Part shown: positions 37,459 to 45,609 of the stretch, one piece after another
Layout: the number at the start of each line of letters is the position of its first letter
How positions within the stretch are numbered: the first letter of the stretch is position 1
Assembly: GCA_040401995.1 (NCBI GenBank)
Contig: JBBANM010000011.1
Span: forward strand, 31,454-95,453
Direction of reading: 5' to 3'
DNA length: 64,000 nt
Source of the DNA: Haliscomenobacter sp040401995
GTDB taxonomy: Bacteria; Bacteroidota; Bacteroidia; Chitinophagales; Saprospiraceae
The notes under the pieces: model-generated
What the model was told of the DNA's origin: nothing
Databases searched by the model: none
What the model saw: only the letters and a program-made list of their open reading frames with translations
Made by a program: the position numbers and the translations under genes

Positions 37459-38826
37459 ATGCGCAATTCCTTCCTTCTTTGCCTTTTGGTCTTTTTAACC
37501 TTTCAACTCGAAGCTCAGATAGAGAAACAGACCACTGCGTTCGTCCACGCCAATGTTTTAACCATGACCAACAACGCCGTATTGAACGACTATACGGTGA
37601 TTGTTAAAAATGGTAAAATCCAGCAAATGGGGCCATCCGCTAAGTTGGAACCCAGTAAAAAAGCGACCGTTATTGATTGTCAAGGGAAATATTTGTTACC
37701 GGGTTTGACGGAAATGCATGCGCACATCCCCACCCCCGAGAAAGGCGATGACAGTTACGCCAAAGAAGTACTCATGCTGTACCTCTCTTGTGGCGTCACC
37801 ACCATTCGCGGCATGTTGGGCGATCCTTATCATTTGGGATTACGCCAGCAAGCGGCCGATAACCTCGTGTTGAGTCCGCGCATTTTTACGGCTACGCCTT
37901 CTTTTAGCGGAGGATCTGTTGCCACGCCGGATGAAGCGCGCCAAAAAGTGCTGGTGTACAAACAACAAGGGTACGATTTTTTGAAAATTCACCCTGGTGT
38001 GAAACTGGCGGTTTTTGATGAAATGGCCAAAACTGCTGATAAGGTAGGCATTCGTTTTTCCGGACACGTACCCGCTGAAGTAGGTATTCGCCATGCTTTG
38101 GCTGCAAAATATGCATCCATCGACCACATTGATGGGTATCTGGAAGGTTTGGTACCCGAGGAATGGAAAAAACAAAACCCCGATGGCGGTTTTTTTGGGA
38201 TGAATTACGTGCCCAAAATGGATGAAAAAGAGATCCCTGCCCTGGTTGCCGAAACCAAAAAACAAGGGGTGTGGATTGTACCGACGCAGAGTTTGTTTTT
38301 GCGCTGGTTCTCGCCCGCAGATGGCAATGCTTTGGCCAACGAACCCGAAATGCAATACATGCCTTCAAAAACCTTGTACCAATGGCGCCAAAGTAAACAA
38401 CAATTGACGGGCAATAATTTTTCGGCTGATCAGTGGAAAATCTACATTGACCTGCGCAACAAATTTTTACGCGCCATGGAACAGGCGGGCGTGGGCTTGC
38501 TACTGGGTTCTGATGCGCCCCAGGTGTTCAATGTACCTGGTTTTTCGCTGCGCCATGAAATGAAAGGCTTGCAAGAAGCAGGTTTGTCAAACTTTACCAT
38601 TCTGCAAAGCGGTACCGCCAATCCGGCGCGTTTTTTTGGTAAAATCGGGGAATTCGGCACCATCGAGAAAGGCGCTTCGGCCGATTTGATATTATTGGAC
38701 GGTAACCCGCTGGAGGATTTGTCAAACACTTGGCGACAATCGGGCGTGATGGTACGTGGTAAATGGTTGTCCAAAGCTTTTATCGCAGCGGAATTGGCAA
38801 AAATTGCCGAGAAAAGGAAGTCGTAA
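37459..38826 (+). CDS. Secreted amidohydrolase-family metal-dependent hydrolase
   Basis: A 455-aa product from ATG 37459 with signal MRNSFLLCLLVFLTFQLEAQ; a TTG 27 bp upstream is less likely. The amidohydrolase barrel shows the metal-binding H87/H89 (TEMHAHIP), a His in FSGHVP, DHIDG, and the catalytic D352 in LLGSDAP. The flanking beta-sandwich parts are VLTMTNNAVLNDYTVIVKNG and KGASADLILLDGNPLED. The sequence is closest to the imidazolonepropionase/Xaa-Pro dipeptidase-like group, many of which are exported in Bacteroidota. Substrate unknown. The YVTN/phosphoesterase gene follows 103 bp later on the same strand, possibly in the same unit. Confidence 0.9.
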   Translation: MRNSFLLCLLVFLTFQLEAQIEKQTTAFVHANVLTMTNNAVLNDYTVIVKNGKIQQMGPSAKLEPSKKATVIDCQGKYLLPGLTEMHAHIPTPEKGDDSYAKEVLMLYLSCGVTTIRGMLGDPYHLGLRQQAADNLVLSPRIFTATPSFSGGSVATPDEARQKVLVYKQQGYDFLKIHPGVKLAVFDEMAKTADKVGIRFSGHVPAEVGIRHALAAKYASIDHIDGYLEGLVPEEWKKQNPDGGFFGMNYVPKMDEKEIPALVAETKKQGVWIVPTQSLFLRWFSPADGNALANEPEMQYMPSKTLYQWRQSKQQLTGNNFSADQWKIYIDLRNKFLRAMEQAGVGLLLGSDAPQVFNVPGFSLRHEMKGLQEAGLSNFTILQSGTANPARFFGKIGEFGTIEKGASADLILLDGNPLEDLSNTWRQSGVMVRGKWLSKAFIAAELAKIAEKRKS

Positions 38827-38929
38827 TCCTAAACAAGTTCTTAATCCATCCAAGGCTTAACAATTATTTCATACACAAATACCACTCCATCTTCCGAACT
38901 TAGGCGCCATAACCAACCCAAATTGCCTT

Positions 38930-41683
38930 ATGAATCGCCTACTTTTTTGTCTGTTTTTGTGCGGTGTTTGCGCTTGTAATCGCAGCCCGCAAGATTGGAT
39001 CATTCTTGCCCCGGCCGCTGAACAAACTACACTGATTCAGCCTGCGGGCGCCACCGTGATTCCCAACGGCCGCATCATCGAGCCTTTTGGCAAAACTTAC
39101 CGCATCGCTCCGCACCCGTTTGGTCTGGCATTGAGCCCTGATGGTACCACGGCGGTTACTGCCAACTCGGGAACCAGCCCCTTGTCGATCACCATTTTAC
39201 GCCAATTACAAACCGAAAACCCGGCGATTCAGCAGGTTCCGGAAGGGGTGCAAACTAAAAAAGGCATCCTTGCTTCGGTGTTTATGGGGTTGGCTATCAG
39301 TCCGGATAATCGCAAGGTTTACGTAGCGGGGGGACAAGAAAACTGCATTTATGTTTTTGACGTGGCTACTGGCGCGCGTTTGGACTCCATCTCCTGCCAA
39401 GGCACACAAGCTATTGCGCCAGCGGATACAAAACATGGTTACATCGGCGACCTTACGCTCAATCAAGCCGGTACTTGGCTGTATGCGGTGGATCAGATCA
39501 ATTTTCAAATGCTGGCCATTGATGTACAGACCGGAACTTTAAAATATCGTGTTCCAGTGGGGCGGTATCCTTACGGCATTGCGCTTTCTCCGGATGAAAA
39601 AGAAATATATGTGGCCAATGTGGGGATGTATGCTTACCAATGGCTGCCCGGTTACGATCCCAAACGACCAGCAGAAACTGCGCTGAAATACCCGCCCTTT
39701 GCTTACGGTTCACCCGAATCGATCAAAGGAACGAAGAATGCTCAGGGACTTGGCGATCCCAACGCACCAGAATCCTTCTCGATTTGGACGATTAATCTGA
39801 GCAATCAGCAAGTAACGGCAAAAGTAAAAACCGGGGTAAAGGTGGGCGAAAAAATCGAAGGCATACCCGCAGTAGGTGGCGCCAGCCCCAACTCCATTGT
39901 CGCTACCAATCGCTACGTGTTTGTGAGCAATGGCAACAACGACAACATCTCAGTGATCAGCACCGAAAAAGACACCGTGGTGGCCAACATCAAATTGTCG
40001 CTTGACCCCAGATTGCGCAATTGGCGTGGGGTAATTCCCTTTGGTTTAACCCTTTCTCCGGATCAAAAACGCTTGTATGTGGCCGAATCGGGCATCAACG
40101 CGGTGGGCGTTATCGATGTAGAAAAACTTACCCTGGTAGGACATATCCCAGTTGGTTGGTTTCCTTCCAAACTTAAAGTTACTCCCGATGGCAAAAAATT
40201 AATTGTGGCCAATGCCAAAGGTTATGGCAGCGGCCCTAATGGCGGCAAAAACTTCAAACCCGGCGCGGAGGGCAGCTATATTGGTCGCTTGATGAAGGGA
40301 TCGGTAACCATCCTGGATATTCCCAACGACGAGACCTTGAAGACATTGACGGAAAAAACCTTGGCCAATAACTTCCGTTTTGTAAAAGCGAATGACCCGG
40401 CGCTGACTGCGCGTAGAAATAGTCCGATTCCTTTAGCGCCCGGATTGGAAAAAAGCCCCATCAAATACCTCGTTTTTATCGCGAAAGAAAACCGCACCTA
40501 CGACGAAGTATTTGGTCAGCTTCCCAATGGCGCTGGCGATGCCTCCATTGCCCGTTTTGGCGAAAATGTAACGGTGAAAAATAGAAATGGGAAGCGGATG
40601 GTTGAAAAAACGGCAGTAATGCCCAACCATTTGGCCTTGGCTCGTCAATTTGCGATCAGTGACAACTACTATGTGGATTCCGATGTTAGCGCGGATGGAC
40701 ACCGTTGGTTGGCTTGTACTTACCCCAATGAGTGGGTAGAAACCAGTGTAGCCGCTTCGTATGGCGGTAACCAAAACATGCGCTCCGACTCTAAAGCGCC
40801 GGGAAACCTGGCCTTTACCAGTTCCTCGGGCGCTATTTTTCCCGAAGATTACAATGAAGCGGGTTCGATGTGGGAGCACCTGGATCGGAATCGGCAAGCG
40901 TTTTGGAATTTTGGATTTGGCACCATGTTTTCGCCTCACCTCAGCGACAATCTCGATTATCCAAAGGGCTATGCTTATGCCATCAATTATCCGGTGTCGG
41001 AACCGCTGTTTCGCCAAACTTCGCGTGAGTTCCCGACTTACAATACCGCTATTCCAGATCAATACCGCATAGATAAATTTATCCAAGAATTCAATGCCAA
41101 GTGGATCAACGGCAAGGGAAAACTGCCGCCCATGTTGACAGTAATGTTGGGTAACGACCACGGCGCTGGCGAACGTCCCGATGCGGGTTTCCCTTTTGTG
41201 GAAAGCTACATGGCCGATAATGACTTGGCGGTAGGGCGCTTGGTGGAGTTTTTATCGCATACTCCTTATTGGAAAAACATGGCAATTGTAGTTACTGAAG
41301 ACGATGCGCAGGGTGGGGTAGACCACATCGATGCCCACCGCAGCATCTTGATGGTCATTTCTCCGTATGCCAAACGCAACCATATTGGGCATACTCACAC
41401 CAGTTTTGGCAGTATTTTCAAAACGTTTTGGAATATCCTCGGCATTCCTTACTTGAATCAATACGATGCTGGCGCCAATGATTTGGGCGATCTGTTTACT
41501 CGTACTCCTGATTTCCGCCCTTATGTAGCGGTAAAGCCGGATGCGAAGTTGTTTGATCCAGAAAAAGCGCTCACGCCCGTTCATGCCCGCTTTGATTGGA
41601 AAGCACTTTTGGAAGGGCCGGAATTGGATGATGAAGACTATATTTTGAAAGAAGCGGATCGACCAAGGGGGAAGCAGCAGTAA
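38930..41683 (+). CDS. YVTN beta-propeller fused to an alkaline-phosphatase-superfamily phosphoesterase
   Basis: A 917-aa exported protein. The N-terminus (MNRLLFCLFLCGVCACNRS) ends in a lipobox-like CAC. Residues about 45-470 are repeated YVTN-type propeller units (PFGLALSPDGTTAVTANSG, LSPDEKEIYVANVG, NDNISVISTEKDTVVANIK). Residues about 510-890 are a phosphoesterase of the alkaline phosphatase superfamily (KYLVFIAKENRTYDEVFG, SDNYYVDSDVSADGHRW, TVMLGNDHGAG, AIVVTEDDAQGG, DAHRSILMVISPYAKR). The metal-binding His and Asp residues appear intact. Such fusions are known in Bacteroidota and Acidobacteriota; substrates are not firmly established. A strong hairpin follows the stop. Confidence 0.9.
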   Translation: MNRLLFCLFLCGVCACNRSPQDWIILAPAAEQTTLIQPAGATVIPNGRIIEPFGKTYRIAPHPFGLALSPDGTTAVTANSGTSPLSITILRQLQTENPAIQQVPEGVQTKKGILASVFMGLAISPDNRKVYVAGGQENCIYVFDVATGARLDSISCQGTQAIAPADTKHGYIGDLTLNQAGTWLYAVDQINFQMLAIDVQTGTLKYRVPVGRYPYGIALSPDEKEIYVANVGMYAYQWLPGYDPKRPAETALKYPPFAYGSPESIKGTKNAQGLGDPNAPESFSIWTINLSNQQVTAKVKTGVKVGEKIEGIPAVGGASPNSIVATNRYVFVSNGNNDNISVISTEKDTVVANIKLSLDPRLRNWRGVIPFGLTLSPDQKRLYVAESGINAVGVIDVEKLTLVGHIPVGWFPSKLKVTPDGKKLIVANAKGYGSGPNGGKNFKPGAEGSYIGRLMKGSVTILDIPNDETLKTLTEKTLANNFRFVKANDPALTARRNSPIPLAPGLEKSPIKYLVFIAKENRTYDEVFGQLPNGAGDASIARFGENVTVKNRNGKRMVEKTAVMPNHLALARQFAISDNYYVDSDVSADGHRWLACTYPNEWVETSVAASYGGNQNMRSDSKAPGNLAFTSSSGAIFPEDYNEAGSMWEHLDRNRQAFWNFGFGTMFSPHLSDNLDYPKGYAYAINYPVSEPLFRQTSREFPTYNTAIPDQYRIDKFIQEFNAKWINGKGKLPPMLTVMLGNDHGAGERPDAGFPFVESYMADNDLAVGRLVEFLSHTPYWKNMAIVVTEDDAQGGVDHIDAHRSILMVISPYAKRNHIGHTHTSFGSIFKTFWNILGIPYLNQYDAGANDLGDLFTRTPDFRPYVAVKPDAKLFDPEKALTPVHARFDWKALLEGPELDDEDYILKEADRPRGKQQ

Positions 41684-41685
41684 AA

Positions 41686-41740
41686 AAAGGTTTGGAATGC
41701 TAAGGTTATTTTAATGCGGATTTTAGCATTCCAAACCTTT
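41686..41740. terminator. Bidirectional hairpin terminator
   Basis: AAAGGTTTGGAATGCTAA (41686-41703) and TTAGCATTCCAAACCTTT (41723-41740) pair perfectly over 18 bp with a 19-nt loop. The hairpin starts 2 bp after the phosphoesterase stop and stands between convergent genes. Confidence 0.75.
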
Positions 41741-41747
41741 CTTGATT

Positions 41748-41786
41748 TAGGAACGGGTGAGTACTTATTGTTTAGCCGTTCCTTAG
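41748..41786. repeat. Ends-only remnant of the TIR-bounded repeat
   Basis: TTAGGAACGGGTGA and ATTGTTTAGCCGTTCCTTA, the two termini of the 165-bp element, stand almost next to each other here with only GTACTT between. The body of the element is missing. This is either an internal deletion product or a minimal form of the element. Confidence 0.7.
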
Positions 41787-41788
41787 TT

Positions 41789-42367
41789 TTATTTTTGATG
41801 AAATTTGTACCCCACGCCCAAACTCAAAGTGATATTGGTTTCTTTGTTTTTGAACATTTGGAAAGGATAAAACGGGACATAAACTTGGGCCGAGAAGTAA
41901 CATTTCTTTTTGCCCAGTTTCAGATTATACAACAAACTCAATTCAGGTAAAACCTTTTGGGTTAGCAAAGTGGACTTCAAGGCTTCGTCTACATAGGATT
42001 TTGAGCGATAAAATCTTCCGCCTGCCAATAAATATAAGCCATTGTTCAAACGCCCTTTCCCAACCGTAGCCCCCAAACCAATGGTTTCTACCCAATGAAA
42101 ATAATTGGTCACTAGGTAATTTTTTTGAGGATTGGTGCCGAAAACCGAAAAATCGAATTCGGAATAAGACACCAGCGCCAAATGTTTGGCTACATTTCGT
42201 TGATAAAGTACATTGGCATTCAACAACTGAGGTTGTAGTTTTCCGTTACCAATTTTCAGTTCTAAGCTCCGATAGTCAGATGCAATAAAACTTGGAAGGG
42301 CATTTTGACCAAAAGCGAAACTTAAAAAAAAGGCCAAAAAAACGGTCAAGGTGATGTTCTTTTTCAT
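41789..42367 (-). CDS. Putative outer-membrane beta-barrel protein
   Basis: A 192-aa product from ATG 42367; a longer frame to 42406 adds non-signal residues and runs into the upstream gene. Signal MKKNITLTVFLAFFLSFAFG. The mature part alternates hydrophobic and polar residues in strands typical of a small barrel (GLYLLAGGRFYR, VLPELSLLYNLKLG, CYFSAQVYVPFYP) and ends in SLGVGYKFHQK. No specific family recognised. It is 7 bp from the esterase stop, so the two are likely co-transcribed. Confidence 0.75.
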   Translation of the reverse strand: MKKNITLTVFLAFFLSFAFGQNALPSFIASDYRSLELKIGNGKLQPQLLNANVLYQRNVAKHLALVSYSEFDFSVFGTNPQKNYLVTNYFHWVETIGLGATVGKGRLNNGLYLLAGGRFYRSKSYVDEALKSTLLTQKVLPELSLLYNLKLGKKKCYFSAQVYVPFYPFQMFKNKETNITLSLGVGYKFHQK

Positions 42368-42374
42368 GTTGTGG

Positions 42375-43211
42375 TTATTTGTTTTGGTAATAAAAATCGA
42401 GGGCATTGGAAATATCTTGATAAGCAGAAGAAATATGAGCTGTATTGGGAATTTTCTTAAATGCAGTTGTACAATTGGGATAATATTGCTTTAACCTCAA
42501 ATACCATTCTTCGGCTAAAATGGCGATGCCCTCTTCAAATTGCCCGCACCCTACATACACTAGGCTTTTCCTCGTTGAGGAGGCAGCTCTTCCGGCTTCT
42601 TCAAAGCGTAAGGTAAGACCGTCGTCCCACCAAAAGGCTGGGCTAAGGGTGAGGTAATTGTTGAACAAACCAGGGTGTTTTGAAAACAGGTAGCCGGTGA
42701 ATGTTCCCCCCAAAGAGTGTCCTGAGATAACCCTTCCTTCTGCAGTGGTATCCACGGAAAAAGATTTGTGGATCATTGGGATCAGCTCGTACTGAATGAA
42801 GTGTGCATAGTTTTCACACCCGCCTCCTTCATCGCCAAACATGGCAATTTTGGTTGGGGTGTAATCCCGAATACGGTAATCCAAGCCGCCGATGCCCACG
42901 ATGATTGCGTTTTGTTTGTTGTTTTTGGCGCTGAGCTTTCGACTTAAATCCGCTACTTGCTCATAAACAGGAATACCGTCAATGTTATCAGCACCATCCA
43001 ATACGTAGATGGTTTTGTACTTCAATCCTTCTTGATAATTCTCAGGTAATACGACATGGATGTCATATTTTGTACCAGTGAATGAAGAGGAAAGTGCCAG
43101 GTTTTTTACCAAATTTGCGTCAAATTGAAGGTCTTCCTTGCTACAGGAACCAAGCAGTAAATAGCTCGCAAACAGGCAAAATAGAACGAAAGGAGATTTG
43201 ATGTTTTTCAT
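42375..43211 (-). CDS. Esterase D-type alpha/beta hydrolase lipoprotein
   Basis: A 278-aa product from ATG 43211, chosen because it gives MKNIKSPFVLFCLFASYLLL and lipobox GSC; a longer frame to 43421 overlaps the regulator gene without a signal. The fold is the esterase (PF00756-like) alpha/beta hydrolase: YKTIYVLDGADN strand, GIGGLDYR, nucleophile elbow GHSLGG with S166, an acid near LSPAFWWDDG and a likely catalytic His in IPNTAHISS. Members hydrolyse siderophore or acetyl esters; the substrate here is unknown. Downstream of an AraC regulator on the same strand, hence a probable regulated pair. Confidence 0.85.
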   Translation of the reverse strand: MKNIKSPFVLFCLFASYLLLGSCSKEDLQFDANLVKNLALSSSFTGTKYDIHVVLPENYQEGLKYKTIYVLDGADNIDGIPVYEQVADLSRKLSAKNNKQNAIIVGIGGLDYRIRDYTPTKIAMFGDEGGGCENYAHFIQYELIPMIHKSFSVDTTAEGRVISGHSLGGTFTGYLFSKHPGLFNNYLTLSPAFWWDDGLTLRFEEAGRAASSTRKSLVYVGCGQFEEGIAILAEEWYLRLKQYYPNCTTAFKKIPNTAHISSAYQDISNALDFYYQNK

Positions 43212-43229
43212 AGAATTCGAAGTTTTGCG

Positions 43230-43237
43230 CAAATCTA
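43230..43237 (-). promoter_or_regulatory. Possible -7 promoter box of the esterase/barrel operon
   Basis: On the minus strand TAGATTTG matches the Bacteroidota TAnnTTTG -7 consensus exactly and lies 18 nt before the esterase ATG. No TTTG box is found at the usual distance upstream. The region also holds TTTGCGC twice in direct orientation 14 bp apart and an inverted AGTTTGCGC/GCGCAAAACT, which could be an operator for the adjacent AraC regulator. Confidence 0.3.
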
Positions 43238-43308
43238 GTCGCGCAAACTCGACCCCATGTTCTGATTTATAATACCGGGCAGGATAAAAAGGACAAAGGT
43301 GTTCAATA

Positions 43309-44442
43309 TTATAATTTCGAACGGGATGCTCGGTACTCGGAAGGCGATAACCCAGTGATTTTCTTGAAAGTAGTGTTAAAAGCAGTCTTGGAATTAAATC
43401 CAGCTTCAAAAGCAATTCCAAGCATGGTTAAATGAAGGAGGTTGGTGTTTTCTAGCAATTTTTTCGCCTCTTCTACCCGATAACGGTTTACAAATTGGGC
43501 GAAATTTTCCTGAAAACCCTCATTGATTACATACGAAAGGAGATGGATCGTGATGTCCAACATACCCGCAAGCTTGAGCAAGTTCAAGTCGTTGTCGAGA
43601 AAGGGTTTTTGGGTTTGCATGACGACGATTAACTTTTGGGTCAATTCCTCTAGCTGTTTTGGGTCAATTTGTAGTTTTTTTGCATAAGCGCCAGTTTCAG
43701 TTTCTTCAATAAGCACTTGGATATCCTGTTTCTCGTGGGAATTAAAATTGTATACTTCCACTTGGTGCAGGGAATAGTAGCTAAGCAATAAAATAACTGC
43801 AAAATAGGTCGAAGTAGCAAGTAAATTCAACCAGGCACCCTGAAAAACGATATATATTACCCAGAGAATAGCGGAAATCAAGATGCTAATTAGAAAGTAT
43901 TTGAGCCATTTCAAATTGACCTCATCGCCAGAGGACAAAATTTGCTCCACGTTTTTTTGATGCTGATTTAGCTTGGCTAATGATAAAATGAAATAGAAAA
44001 AGAGGTAGGATAAAATCAGGATCAATACGATTTGATATCCCGTTCCCCCTTGATTATCGTTTAATTTCCCTTGTAACTTAGCCGCAGCATTCAGAAAAAA
44101 CAAAGAAGGAATATTCAATAGTAGATAGGTAATTAGAAAAAAGAAATGCAAGGGATCCGTTCGTTTGTAAGGCCTTTGCGGCGAAACAAAGTACAAAGTG
44201 GCAAAATAAATGGAAGGAGGAATCAAGAAAAAGGTGATATCCGTTATGCCGATAAAATGTGGATAATTAGAATAGATTTTATGGTTAACAAACAGTGTGT
44301 CTAAGCTTTGGATGGCTAAGCTGGAAATGAAAATTCCCAACCAAAAGTTTGCTTTTTTATTAACACCACGGGGATTGGTGAAAATGAGAAAAGCTAGGAG
44401 AAATGTAGCACCCGCGGTTAGTGCTTCGGTAATTTGTAACAT
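43309..44442 (-). CDS. Membrane-bound AraC-family transcriptional regulator
   Basis: A 377-aa protein from ATG 44442 (MLQITEALTAGATFLLAF). Residues 1-225 contain about seven membrane helices (for example FWLGIFISSLAIQSLDTLFV, LHFFFLITYLLLNIPSLFFL, IVLILILSYLFFYFIL). A linker leads to a C-terminal AraC helix-turn-helix pair at about 270-377 (YRVEEAKKLLENTNLLHLTM, LGIAFEAGFNSKTAFNTTFK, GLSPSEYR). This architecture senses a signal at the membrane and binds DNA directly. The likely target is the neighbouring esterase/barrel pair, 97 bp downstream. Confidence 0.9.
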   Translation of the reverse strand: MLQITEALTAGATFLLAFLIFTNPRGVNKKANFWLGIFISSLAIQSLDTLFVNHKIYSNYPHFIGITDITFFLIPPSIYFATLYFVSPQRPYKRTDPLHFFFLITYLLLNIPSLFFLNAAAKLQGKLNDNQGGTGYQIVLILILSYLFFYFILSLAKLNQHQKNVEQILSSGDEVNLKWLKYFLISILISAILWVIYIVFQGAWLNLLATSTYFAVILLLSYYSLHQVEVYNFNSHEKQDIQVLIEETETGAYAKKLQIDPKQLEELTQKLIVVMQTQKPFLDNDLNLLKLAGMLDITIHLLSYVINEGFQENFAQFVNRYRVEEAKKLLENTNLLHLTMLGIAFEAGFNSKTAFNTTFKKITGLSPSEYRASRSKL

Positions 44443-44545
44443 GAGAATCGACTTTATGCATTTGTAGCGCGAAGTAGAAATACAAACACCTCCCTGGCCA
44501 ATGTTGAACTCAAGATAAAACAAGACAAGACGCTGAAAACAGGTT

Positions 44546-44710
44546 CTTAGGAACGGGTGAATAATAAAGTGCTATTTTAGCCGCCGCTATTTTACTTCCA
44601 ATCGACTATCTTTTGAGGCGCAATGTGGGGCATTGCAACGAAAAAGATAGGAAGAGTGGCGGTGAAAGAGCAAGGCAAAAGTGGTACTTTATTGTTTAAC
44701 CGTTCCTTAG
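44546..44710 (-). repeat. TIR-bounded palindromic repeat (MITE-like), full copy 3, inverted
   Basis: 165 bp bounded by CTTAGGAACGGGTGAATAAT... and its inverted counterpart ending ...GTTTAACCGTTCCTTAG; the ends match over 25 bp with about four mismatches. The internal sequence is nearly identical to copy 1 at the window start. There is no coding capacity for a transposase, so any movement would need one encoded elsewhere. Confidence 0.88.
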
Positions 44711-44757
44711 GCAAATGTATACCCGTCTTTAGCGTCTTGTCATTTGTTTACTGTTTA

Positions 44758-44918
44758 AGAGCTTGTTCAGTTTTTGGATTCGGGGCTCCATGAGGCAAAA
44801 TTTATTTTATGCTTCGTTAAAATTTTCGCCGTATTGCCCACATACGGCTGCAAATTTTGCCTCGCCTAAAATAAATTTTGCTCTCCTTCGCCTCAGATCC
44901 AAAACCTGAACAAGCTCT
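44758..44918 (+). repeat. GAGCTTGTTCAG palindromic repeat, intact copy
   Basis: 161 bp with 24-bp inverted ends (AGAGCTTGTTCAGTTTTTGG and CCAAAACCTGAACAAGCTCT). Inner arms GCAAAATTTATTTTA / TAAAATAAATTTTGC pair perfectly, and a tip GCCGTAT-tgcccac-ATACGGC closes the fold, so the whole element is one long hairpin. Its right end supplies two bases of the ppa stop codon. Confidence 0.88.
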
Positions 44919-45552
44919 AAATTTTCTTAATCGATTTCCCGTTGAAGTGATTTTCATAATCCACCCGACTACGGCGGATGATTTCATACGCTTCTTCAGG
45001 GCCAAAAATATGGGTAATCTCCACTTTGGGTTTTACGGTAGATCCTGGAGGTAATTTATAGGTCAAAAAATAATGGTGCAATCGATCCACCAAACCCTTG
45101 GGCAACAAACTGATATCGCGCCATTGATCAAAAACTGGATCCCCTTTCAATACCGCGAGGATTTTATCATCTGCTTCGTTGTCGTCAATCATCCTAAAAC
45201 CGCCAACGGGGTAAGCTTGCATCAAAATATCGCCGCGAGGAATATCACGTTCCGAAAGCACGCAAATATCCAGCGGGTCGCCATCGCCGATCATGTCGGT
45301 GCGTTGCGTTTTTTCCATGCAGTATTCGGCCACTGATTCCATACAATAAGTACGGGGCACAAAACCATACAAGGCCGGAACAATATTGGAAAATTGCTGG
45401 GGGCGATCGATTTTTAGGTAGCCACTGGCTTTATCGATTTCGTACTTAACGGTATCGGTGGGTACAATTTCAATAAAAACAGTCACCTCCTGAGGCAGAT
45501 TGGGGCCCGGATCGATGCCATGCCAAGGATGGGCTTTAAACCAGTTTGTCAT
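44917..45552 (-). CDS. ppa: Inorganic pyrophosphatase (family I)
   Basis: A 211-aa soluble enzyme from ATG 45552 (MTNWFKAHPWHGIDPGPNLP); the in-frame extension to 45594 is only Lys/Arg-rich. It hydrolyses pyrophosphate to phosphate in the cytoplasm, pulling biosynthetic reactions forward. The signature DGDPLDICVLSE carries the Mg-binding aspartates D90, D92 and D95, and EIDKASGYLKIDRP and YGFVPRTYC match the family. The stop codon TAG overlaps the end of the 44758-44918 palindromic element, so the last codons abut the repeat. It lies downstream of the MarR-like gene on the same strand. Confidence 0.96.
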   Translation of the reverse strand: MTNWFKAHPWHGIDPGPNLPQEVTVFIEIVPTDTVKYEIDKASGYLKIDRPQQFSNIVPALYGFVPRTYCMESVAEYCMEKTQRTDMIGDGDPLDICVLSERDIPRGDILMQAYPVGGFRMIDDNEADDKILAVLKGDPVFDQWRDISLLPKGLVDRLHHYFLTYKLPPGSTVKPKVEITHIFGPEEAYEIIRRSRVDYENHFNGKSIKKI

Positions 45553-45609
45553 TTTTTTGCGTTTTTTCTTTTGCAATGCGATGCGTTTGATCACAACTTA
45601 TGAAAATAA

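Noticed and set aside
40433..41161. 242-codon frame antisense to the phosphoesterase
   Set aside because: Overlaps the conserved metal-binding domain; no independent support.
44546..44918. Insertion sequence with transposase
   Set aside because: Elements have inverted ends but no ORF for a transposase, and the window has no transposase gene elsewhere.
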